Shown: positions 24,033-31,252 of the stretch, piece by piece
Layout: each line of letters opens with the position of its first letter
How positions within the stretch are numbered: the stretch's first letter is position 1
Assembly: GCA_025057795.1 (NCBI GenBank)
Contig: JANXEP010000051.1
Location: forward strand, 1 to 35,855
Length of the DNA stretch: 35,855 nt
Direction: 5' to 3'
Source: Candidatus Bathyarchaeota archaeon
GTDB taxonomy: Archaea; Thermoproteota; Bathyarchaeia; Bathyarchaeales; UBA233
Notes under the pieces: generated by a model
The model's database searches: none
Told to the model about the DNA's origin: nothing
What the model saw: only the letters and a program-made list of their open reading frames with translations
Translations under genes and position numbers: made by a program

Positions 24033-25268
24033 CTAAGGCTTTAGGGAAACCCATTCCACAAGCCGCTCCGCGTTTCCAGAGCCTCCGCCAGTCAACTGTC
24101 CAATCACATCCTTAACGGTTTTCACCGAAGCCGGATGCATCATCATGAAAAGATCCACGCCTGCAAGCAGCAGCGTCAAAGCCGTGACCACCTCCCATAG
24201 GGGTCCTCTAAGTTCGCGGGGCTCCCACTCCGGAGCCATCTTCATCCAAGCTTCTCTGGCAGCCCAAGCGTTTGTGGTTCCAGAGGACATGGGATGCGCC
24301 AGCTCCGGGTCGCCCATTAAGGCTGCAAGCCTAGCCCGTTCCATGTTTGTGAAGGCATAATCCAGCCCGTAGCCCAGCGCCGCCGTGGTCAAGTCCATAA
24401 CGATGCTTTCTTTTGGCAGAAAATCGTAGAGCTTCCGGTTTAACTCTCTGGCCATGTTCAAATCCATGGGGGTGAAAGCCAAAGCTACATGTCCACCCTT
24501 TTTGATGAATTTTGCGCATCTTTCAACGTCCATGTCGCCAGTTATAGAGCTTATCAGAAGCCTTTCCCCGGCGAAGGTTTCCGCAACCTCCTGGAAGACG
24601 TCTGCATCCTTAACTGGGTCGCCGCATCCGCCGATTATTAGGGGCACGTCTACGGCTTGGGCGACAGCCTCCACGGTTTTAACAGCCTCTTTGGGAGAGG
24701 CGTCCTTAACAAGGGGGTCTGTGCTGACCAAGTGTATGGTTATGAGGTCTGCCCCAAACTTTTCAACTGCAAGCTTAGCCCAGGCAGCCGGATCTCCCAC
24801 AACATCCTTCACATGCATCTTCACAGCCTTCGCCAGGGGAACTTCCATGTCGAAAACGTCTAGGGTTATGACGGGCGGGTGGGGTGTAGGCCGCTCAAAA
24901 GTGTAAAAGGCTGGAGCTGTCTCCCCACCTATAATTATGGATTTTCCGCGGGTGCCGCCTTCGCCCTTGGTGGCTCCAAGCTTAACCTCAACAATCCTGC
25001 CGGGATAAGTCTCAATGGGCGGGACAAAATCAACCTCGACAATTTGGGAGGGTTTAGCCTTAGCAGGCGGCCCCCTAGGCGGAACAACCGCTGGAGCCGC
25101 AGCCGCAGGGGCTGCAACCGCGCCTGGCTGAAGCCAAACCTCTAAGTCGCCTACCTCCATTTCGAAGTCTTCAAGCTCTATTTCCTGAAGCTTCGCTAAA
25201 AGCTCCAGCAGGCGGGGGCTGAGCTTAAGGCCTAAAACGTTTTCTTCCCCTTTCTTTTTCTCAGACAA
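24033..25268 (-). CDS. cdhD: Acetyl-CoA decarbonylase/synthase delta subunit (corrinoid protein, small subunit)
   Basis: A 411-residue protein starting at TTG behind AAAAGGTGAAAAGG. After an N-terminal segment and an Ala/Pro-rich linker (about 50-75) comes the TIM barrel with IGGETAPAFYTFE, PHPPVITLDVFD, PLIIGGCGDPVKD and the late SSGTTNAWAARE region. It forms the heterodimeric corrinoid methyl carrier with CdhE in the Wood-Ljungdahl pathway. It starts seven bases after the cdhC stop, consistent with one transcript. Confidence 0.96.
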   Translation of the reverse strand: MSEKKKGEENVLGLKLSPRLLELLAKLQEIELEDFEMEVGDLEVWLQPGAVAAPAAAAPAVVPPRGPPAKAKPSQIVEVDFVPPIETYPGRIVEVKLGATKGEGGTRGKSIIIGGETAPAFYTFERPTPHPPVITLDVFDMEVPLAKAVKMHVKDVVGDPAAWAKLAVEKFGADLITIHLVSTDPLVKDASPKEAVKTVEAVAQAVDVPLIIGGCGDPVKDADVFQEVAETFAGERLLISSITGDMDVERCAKFIKKGGHVALAFTPMDLNMARELNRKLYDFLPKESIVMDLTTAALGYGLDYAFTNMERARLAALMGDPELAHPMSSGTTNAWAAREAWMKMAPEWEPRELRGPLWEVVTALTLLLAGVDLFMMMHPASVKTVKDVIGQLTGGGSGNAERLVEWVSLKP

Positions 25269-25275
25269 GACCTTT

Positions 25276-26697
25276 TCACCTTTTCTCAGCTTTCTCGCTT
25301 TTCACTGAGCGAATTATAACCTTCTTTGCGTATATTTTGGCGTCTTTTAGGATTATCTTGAAGCCTCCTGCAGTTATGGGCAATGTTGAAACCGTGACGG
25401 TTGGCGCCATCGCTGGCGGAGCCTCCTCCTTCACTTCAGCCTCTGCGGGAACAGCCTCAGGAACCGCTGCAACCTCCTCCTTCCAACGTTCAACAACTGG
25501 ATGGTTGCGCGCTTTCAGGAAAGCCTTCAGTTCGTCGATTGTTTTGGCGTCGTCTTCCGTGGCTATTTTGTCAACAAGGTCGGCGGGAATAAAGTTTTTG
25601 ACGCGCTCCTTAACCTCTTTGGGCATCCAAACAACGCGTCTGTATCCGTCGTCAGCCTGCAGAAACTTTTGGGAACGCATGTACTCGATGGATATTCCAT
25701 GGAAGCCGTCTATCTGGCGGCCTCCAGCAGTTGAGTCTGCAAGCGTAGAGAAGGGAAGCCCGTTCACCGCCACCCCTGGGAAGCCCCTGTGCACTATGCC
25801 GAAGCCGTCCACTTCTGGAATGTAGAAGGCCACAGCTTCAAAGCAGCCGCATGAAGTGTGGGGATAACCGAAAGCCGTGTAAAGCCAAACTTTCGTGATT
25901 TCACCCAAGGTTCTCTTCTTAACAGCCTCGTTGACTCCTGAAAACTCGCCCTTAACGGGGTCTAGGAGCTCGCCCCGGTCGATTTCAAACACTGGCCCTT
26001 TCGGGTCTATGCTTGCTGAGGCTCTTCCATCAAACCAGCTTATGGCCCCACAGTTAGAATAGCGCTGAGGCGTTATCACACAGCAGTGGGTCGGCGCGAA
26101 GGACTGGCATAGGATGCACCCGTAAAACTTGTCAACCTCCTCGTCCTTGAGGCCTCTAGCCCTCGCGTCCCTCGCCTCATAAATCTGCAAAGCTTCATTG
26201 TAAATTGGCTTTATTTTCTCCGGATCAGTTATGAAGGTTATCTGCATCTTCTCCACTATGGGCAGCTCGCTTTTGAAAAGTCTATGCAAAACTTTTCCAA
26301 GAAGCTGGAAAGAGTTGAAGCCCTTCTGGTAGGATTTCTTGCTTAGGCGGAGCCAAATATCATAACGCTGGTTTAGGTGCATAAAGCCCTCAACATAGTT
26401 GCAGTATTGGTGGATGCGCCTTTCAATTACGCCTTCAAGCTCGGGGTCAAGCTTTGCGCCAGCAACCTCAATGAAAATGCCGAGGGGGTAGCTTTTACCT
26501 TCCTCCATGTCCTTTATGTCTGGGCCTATGATTGTGATTTTGCCGTCTTCAACCTCCTCCATATTCTTAACCCTTACCAGTTCAAATTTCTCTTTAACGT
26601 CTGGTCCGCCTAGCTCCACCTGCATGTCTTTTCTCCGGATTCTTTCGCCCTCGTAAATTACGCCCACGTCGACGGGAATGTCCTGAAACATGCTCAT
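25276..26697 (-). CDS. cdhC: Acetyl-CoA decarbonylase/synthase beta subunit (acetyl-CoA synthase)
   Basis: A 473-residue protein. The A-cluster ligands are visible: C194, C197, C206 and C216 for the [4Fe-4S] part, with the same spacing as characterised ACS, and C283-G-C285 for the distal nickel. The archaeal form lacks the N-terminal CODH-contact domain of bacterial ACS. Residues about 405-440 are an Ala/Pro/Glu-rich linker before a C-terminal basic strand region. It condenses CO, methyl and CoA to acetyl-CoA. Its ATG overlaps the stop of the upstream 61-residue paralogue by four bases (ATGA). Confidence 0.97.
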   Translation of the reverse strand: MSMFQDIPVDVGVIYEGERIRRKDMQVELGGPDVKEKFELVRVKNMEEVEDGKITIIGPDIKDMEEGKSYPLGIFIEVAGAKLDPELEGVIERRIHQYCNYVEGFMHLNQRYDIWLRLSKKSYQKGFNSFQLLGKVLHRLFKSELPIVEKMQITFITDPEKIKPIYNEALQIYEARDARARGLKDEEVDKFYGCILCQSFAPTHCCVITPQRYSNCGAISWFDGRASASIDPKGPVFEIDRGELLDPVKGEFSGVNEAVKKRTLGEITKVWLYTAFGYPHTSCGCFEAVAFYIPEVDGFGIVHRGFPGVAVNGLPFSTLADSTAGGRQIDGFHGISIEYMRSQKFLQADDGYRRVVWMPKEVKERVKNFIPADLVDKIATEDDAKTIDELKAFLKARNHPVVERWKEEVAAVPEAVPAEAEVKEEAPPAMAPTVTVSTLPITAGGFKIILKDAKIYAKKVIIRSVKSEKAEKR

Positions 26698-26879
26698 CTG
26701 TTTTCGCCTCCATCGAACTTTTCAACTATGACTTTAAGATTTTTTATCCACTTTTCGCGGGAAAGGTTTTGGAAAGACTTGTCTGCATGGTGACCCCTCA
26801 TCTTCACGTCTTTCCTTCGAATTCTTTCGCCTTTATGAACCGCGTCCGTATTAAGAGGTGTGTCTTGGAACATGGACAC
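26694..26879 (-). CDS. 61-residue paralogue of the CdhC N-terminus
   Basis: The product begins MSMFQDTPLNTDAVHKGERI and continues RRKDVKM. CdhC, encoded next, begins MSMFQDIPVDVGVIYEGERI and continues RRKDMQV. Fifteen of the first 24 residues are identical, and similarity fades after about residue 30. Codons differ at synonymous sites (MSMFQD is spelled differently in the two), so this is an old duplication kept at protein level. No A-cluster cysteines are present. It overlaps nuoF-cdhB by 29 bases and cdhC by four. It could be a regulatory or assembly peptide that mimics the CdhC N-terminus, or a decaying remnant. Confidence 0.7.
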   Translation of the reverse strand: MSMFQDTPLNTDAVHKGERIRRKDVKMRGHHADKSFQNLSREKWIKNLKVIVEKFDGGENR

Positions 26880-29322
26880 CTTGTTTCACTTCCTTAAGTT
26901 TTGAAGTTATGCCCGTGATAAAGTTAACCCACTCTTTAACGCTTACGTTGGGAAGCGACCAGCTTGCTTGAGGATTATATGCGTTATCCAAATTTACGGT
27001 TACAAGTTTTGTGGCAAAGTTTTTCAGAGCAGACAAAATCTCGTAGCTCATGTAGTAGGGAAGCCCAATAAACAGAACCATGTCATAAGGGCCGTCTCCG
27101 CCAACGCCATTCCATTCCCGGTCCACTAACCGGTTTCCTACCTCCATCAAGGACATGACAGCGGCTGGCTTATAATTTCTTTTTAGAAACTCCCCCACCA
27201 CATGGGATGTTGCAATAACAGGAACATTTGTTTCTCTGGCAAGTTCGATCACATAGTCAATCAGTTTCTTGCCTTCAAATTCAACTTCAGCAACTGCATT
27301 ACCGACAACAAGCACGGGACGTAGAGACTTCTGAATGAGGTTTACAGCCACGTTGGCATTAGCGATAATCCAAGCCCGTCGGGTGGAAGTAACCTCGGCG
27401 GTTTGCCATGGCTGCTTGATCCACCTGTATTCCTGGGGAATTGTGGGAGGAGGCGCCTCTCCAGATATTTTCTGCACGGCCTTGTATTCTGGCGGGCATA
27501 TATCAAGACATTGCCCGCACTTTGTGCATTTACTCTGTATTACAACGTGAATTTGATCCTGCTCGCCTTCTATCGCCTGGTCGGGGCATATTCGGTAGCA
27601 TTGATGACAGCCTGAACACCTTTCAGGGTCTATGTAGAAGGTTAACAGTTCTCTACATACCAGCGCTGGGCATCGTTTATCCAGCACATGCGCCAAATAT
27701 TCTTCTTCAAAGTACTTCAACGTAGTTAACAAGGGATTCGCAGCAGTCTGGCCTAGGGCACATAATGCGGCGTCCTTCATGGTTTCGGCCAGTTCAAACA
27801 AGGTTTTTATGTGTTCCGGCTTTCCACGCCCAGCAACTATCTCATCCAGTATTCTGCGAGCCTGCTTCAATCCTTCACGACATGGTACACATTTACCGCA
27901 AGATTCATTGCAGAGGAAGTTTATGAAAAATCTGGCCACGTCCACCATGCAAGTGTCAGAATCCATCACGATAATTCCGCCGGAACCCATCATGGCGCCC
28001 AACTTGACAAGCTCATCGAAGTCTAAGGGCGTGTCAAGGTACTGTTCAGGAATGACTCCGCCAGACGGGCCTCCGACCTGCACCCCTTTAAACCGTTTGT
28101 TGCCTCTAACACCTCCGCCTATTTTGTAGATTATTTCCCTTAGTGTTATGCCCATGGGGACTTCAATGAGTCCTGTATTGTTAACTTTACCTGCCAAGGT
28201 GAAAATTTTTGTGCCTTTGCTTCCTTCAGTGCCTATGGAGCGGAACCATTCTGCACCATTGTTTATTATTAGAGGCACGTTTGCCCATGTTTCCACATTG
28301 TTCAGCACGCTCGGTTTCTCCCATAACCCCTTCTCTGCAGTATGCACGTATTTTGGCCGCGGTTCACCCACTTTGCCTTCTATCGCATTCATGAGGGCGG
28401 TGGATTCGCCGGAAACAAAGGCGCCCGCGCCACGGTGAATCTTGACCCTAAACGAAAATCCTGAACCCAGAATGTTTTCGCCTAGTAGGCCATATTTTTC
28501 AGCCTGCTCTATAGCTATCTGCATATGCTTTACTGCTAAGGGGTATTCCTCTCTAACGTAAACGAAACCCTCACTCGCGCCGACAGCATAAGCACCTATA
28601 ATTAAGCCTTCAAGGATGGAGTGGGGGTTACCCTCCATTAGAGCGCGGTTCGCAAAGACTCCGGGGTCACCCTCGTCGCAGTTCACTATCACATATTTGG
28701 GTTCTCCATGAGCGTTGCGAGAAGTTTCCCATTTACGCCCTGTGGGGAAACCTCCTCCACCGCGACCGCGAAGATTTGATTTTTTAATTTCATCGATAAC
28801 CTGCTGCGGGGTCATGCTGGATAAAACCTTGGCTAGGGCGGAATAGCCTCCTAAAGCAATGTAGTCTTCTATGCTTGTAGGATCTATTTTGGCGTTTGTT
28901 TCCAACAGAAGTCTGGTTTGGTAACTATAGAAAGGCATTTCAGAAAGGTTGAGGGCGGTTTTGCCAGTCGCTATGTCTTTATAAAGCAAATGGGGCAATA
29001 TTTCATTTTTCAACAATGTTTTGTTGATTATTAGCGGAGCATCATGAGGCTGAACCTTGAAATAGAAAACCTCTTGGGGATAAACAACAACACGGGGGCC
29101 GCCTTCACAGAACCCGAGACAACCAGTGCACCGGATGTCAACTTTTCCCTCCAAGCCCTGCTTTTTAATCTCTTCTTTGAGGGCTGTCAAAACTTCTTGA
29201 GCCCCTAGGGCTTGGCAACCCGTGCTTATACATACTGCTACAACAGGCTTTTTAGGATCCCTCTTTGCCAGTATTTCTTTCCTCAGATTTTCCAGGTCAG
29301 AAACCGAGTTAAGCTTCCTCAT
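26851..29322 (-). CDS. NuoF-like NAD(P)H-binding flavoprotein fused to ferredoxin and CdhB (epsilon) domains
   Basis: An 823-residue fusion. Residues 1-100 are a thioredoxin-like [2Fe-2S] domain (C31, C36, C68, C72). Residues about 150-460 are the NuoF core with the FMN/NADH loop GRGGGGFPTGRKWE at 186-199. Next is the [4Fe-4S] site C475, C478, C481 and C521. Residues 560-615 hold two ferredoxin clusters (C569/572/575/579 and C599/602/605/609). Residues about 636-810 match CdhB: PWQTAEV, RPVLVVGNA and LVTVNLDNAYNPQA. CdhB binds the CODH alpha subunit, so this protein should join NAD(P)H chemistry to CdhA. No separate cdhB is seen. Its start overlaps the NuoE-like stop (ATGA). Confidence 0.92.
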   Translation of the reverse strand: MRKLNSVSDLENLRKEILAKRDPKKPVVAVCISTGCQALGAQEVLTALKEEIKKQGLEGKVDIRCTGCLGFCEGGPRVVVYPQEVFYFKVQPHDAPLIINKTLLKNEILPHLLYKDIATGKTALNLSEMPFYSYQTRLLLETNAKIDPTSIEDYIALGGYSALAKVLSSMTPQQVIDEIKKSNLRGRGGGGFPTGRKWETSRNAHGEPKYVIVNCDEGDPGVFANRALMEGNPHSILEGLIIGAYAVGASEGFVYVREEYPLAVKHMQIAIEQAEKYGLLGENILGSGFSFRVKIHRGAGAFVSGESTALMNAIEGKVGEPRPKYVHTAEKGLWEKPSVLNNVETWANVPLIINNGAEWFRSIGTEGSKGTKIFTLAGKVNNTGLIEVPMGITLREIIYKIGGGVRGNKRFKGVQVGGPSGGVIPEQYLDTPLDFDELVKLGAMMGSGGIIVMDSDTCMVDVARFFINFLCNESCGKCVPCREGLKQARRILDEIVAGRGKPEHIKTLFELAETMKDAALCALGQTAANPLLTTLKYFEEEYLAHVLDKRCPALVCRELLTFYIDPERCSGCHQCYRICPDQAIEGEQDQIHVVIQSKCTKCGQCLDICPPEYKAVQKISGEAPPPTIPQEYRWIKQPWQTAEVTSTRRAWIIANANVAVNLIQKSLRPVLVVGNAVAEVEFEGKKLIDYVIELARETNVPVIATSHVVGEFLKRNYKPAAVMSLMEVGNRLVDREWNGVGGDGPYDMVLFIGLPYYMSYEILSALKNFATKLVTVNLDNAYNPQASWSLPNVSVKEWVNFITGITSKLKEVKQGVHVPRHTS

Positions 29323-29795
29323 GAGGGTTCACTCCTTAAATGGGATATAATATTTTCAAGGGTTTTAGGCGTGAGCAGCCCGTAATACTTTCCGTTTATC
29401 TCCACAACTGGTCCTAAGGCGCAGCAGCCTAGACAGTTTACAGTTTGCAAGGTGAACATTAAATCGCTTGTTGTTTCTCCGGCTTTGACGCCGATTGCGC
29501 GTTCGGCAGCTGTTCGAATGCGCTGCGCACCACGCACATAACAAGCGGTTCCTTCACATACCCTAACCAAGTATTTGCCTCTCGGCTCAAGGCTCATTGC
29601 CGTGTAAAAGCTTGCCACCCTATATATGTCGCTTTCTGGAATTTTCAGTCTCTCGCTGATTTTCTTCACGGCTTCGCGGGGTATCCAGTTAAGTTCCCGC
29701 TGGATTTCAAGCAACAGCTGTATTAGGACGCCTTTTCTGCCTTCATACTTGTCTATGATTTGATCTATTTTGTTTTCGGTTTTTTCTTCAGGCAT
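29319..29795 (-). CDS. NuoE-like [2Fe-2S] subunit
   Basis: The open frame runs further upstream, but ATG 29795 is preferred. It lies just after the preceding stop, with AGGAGG upstream, and gives MPEEKTENKIDQII (158 residues). The helical N-terminus (ELNWIPREAVKKISERL) is followed by a thioredoxin-like fold with C80-x4-C85 and C121-x3-C125, the [2Fe-2S] ligands of NuoE, HndA and HoxE. Such subunits partner NuoF in NADH dehydrogenases, bifurcating hydrogenases and formate dehydrogenases. The gene is coupled to the nuoF-cdhB fusion by a 4-base overlap. Confidence 0.93.
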   Translation of the reverse strand: MPEEKTENKIDQIIDKYEGRKGVLIQLLLEIQRELNWIPREAVKKISERLKIPESDIYRVASFYTAMSLEPRGKYLVRVCEGTACYVRGAQRIRTAAERAIGVKAGETTSDLMFTLQTVNCLGCCALGPVVEINGKYYGLLTPKTLENIISHLRSEPS

Positions 29796-29799
29796 CACT

Positions 29800-31227
29800 T
29801 CAAGCAACCTCCTTTCCGGATGAACGTATTGCCCGGACTTCTTCGAGGAGCGGCGCAAAATTCTCCTTTGCGCGGTTCTTTTTCAGAGCAGCTAATTTTG
29901 AAACTTCTTCAACTTTGACTTGACCAAAAGTCAAATTGGTGTTTTCAAATAGTTTCTTGCCTTTTTCTGTTCGTATAATTACTGTTGAGAAACCTTCATC
30001 GCTTCCCACAGCGCCGACCGAAATATCTGCGAACAGTGCTGGAAAGTCGTTACAGTAAAGGCATCCTTTTTCTATGGCGTTATCCAACTCTTTAACTTTG
30101 CAGGAGTATTCTTGCCCATTCACTGTCACAGAGAATTTTCCTCTACGTATCTGAGTCTTTTCGGAGGAATCTAAATCCACATTCAAAAGGCGCTTTGTCT
30201 CCTCCTTAAGTTTATCATAATCAAACGATTCATAACAGAATAAACCAATTATTGTAACGTCCAAATCGGGATATTCTTGCTGAAGAGTTTGTTGAATTTT
30301 TCTAGCCGCCCGAGCTTGGCATGGTGTGCCAACAACAGCGATTTTTCTTTCACCATTCTTTATCAACTCTTTAAGTTTTGGAACAATCTTTACTCTGAGG
30401 TATTTGGTTCCCCTCGCGTCAATCAAATCTTCAATCTTTTCAGCTGCTACGGCTTCAGCCTTGTAGCCGCTTTTACGTTTAACCACAATAGCTTTGTTGA
30501 AAAACCCCTTTTCCAGCCCGGAAACCAGCAAGGCGGTGACTACGCCCCCGTCTTGTCCTTTAATGGAGCTCTTTGCAGATATGATGTCGCTGTAAACGCC
30601 TATTTGCTCATCTTTTTTGGGGCCAGTTAACGGCCTTATGGTTGAATAATTATTGGTGCGAACCCTTTTTGACCCTGTTGGGCATACTATGGCGCAGGCT
30701 CCGCATCCTATACAATCTTCTGAAAACTCGTCGTACGGTGTGGTTACTACCCGTTTTACTCCCCGGTTTGCAAAATTTATGGCTGAAACACCAATTAACT
30801 CGCTGCACACGCGTACACACAAACCACAGAGGATGCAGTCTTCAGACTCATTTTCAATCCACAAGTTGGATTCTTTAACGCCATAAAGCGAAGCAAGAGT
30901 CTTTATTCTCCCAACTTTGGGGCAGCGTGCCAGCAAAAGCTCAAGGAGTTTTCTGCGAATTTTTATAACTTTTTCAGACTTTGTTTCGACAATGAGGCCT
31001 TCTTCAGCGGGGTAATTGCAGGAGGTAACTATCCTTTTACGGCCATTTGGGGTGGTTATTTCGACGGAGCAAACTCTACATGAACAATAGGGCGAAAGAA
31101 TACGGAGATAACACAAAGTGGGGATTTCTATGCCTATTTGCCTTGCAACCTCAAATATGGGGGTCCCCTTAACGGCTTTCGTTTTCACCCCGTCAATGGT
31201 CAACGTCACTTCCCGGCTTTCCACCAT
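29800..31227 (-). CDS. Fusion of NuoG/HoxU-like Fe-S domain with FrhB/FdhB-like flavodomain
   Basis: A 475-residue protein. The N-terminal [2Fe-2S] domain has C39, C50, C53 and C70. Two [4Fe-4S] clusters follow at C131/134/137/141 and C172/175/178/182. The His-Cys3 cluster of full NuoG is not seen. Residues about 205-470 match the FrhB/FdhB family: GQDGGVVTALL, VGTPCQARAAR, GCLYCNDFPALFADISVG and EGFSTVIIRT. FrhB-family proteins bind FAD and often reduce F420, but some use ferredoxin or other partners. The gene lies 25 bases after cdhA and just before the NuoE-like gene. It probably routes electrons between CODH, NuoEF and a second acceptor. Confidence 0.9.
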   Translation of the reverse strand: MVESREVTLTIDGVKTKAVKGTPIFEVARQIGIEIPTLCYLRILSPYCSCRVCSVEITTPNGRKRIVTSCNYPAEEGLIVETKSEKVIKIRRKLLELLLARCPKVGRIKTLASLYGVKESNLWIENESEDCILCGLCVRVCSELIGVSAINFANRGVKRVVTTPYDEFSEDCIGCGACAIVCPTGSKRVRTNNYSTIRPLTGPKKDEQIGVYSDIISAKSSIKGQDGGVVTALLVSGLEKGFFNKAIVVKRKSGYKAEAVAAEKIEDLIDARGTKYLRVKIVPKLKELIKNGERKIAVVGTPCQARAARKIQQTLQQEYPDLDVTIIGLFCYESFDYDKLKEETKRLLNVDLDSSEKTQIRRGKFSVTVNGQEYSCKVKELDNAIEKGCLYCNDFPALFADISVGAVGSDEGFSTVIIRTEKGKKLFENTNLTFGQVKVEEVSKLAALKKNRAKENFAPLLEEVRAIRSSGKEVA

Positions 31228-31252
31228 GATAGCCCTCCGGAAATCGCTCCCT

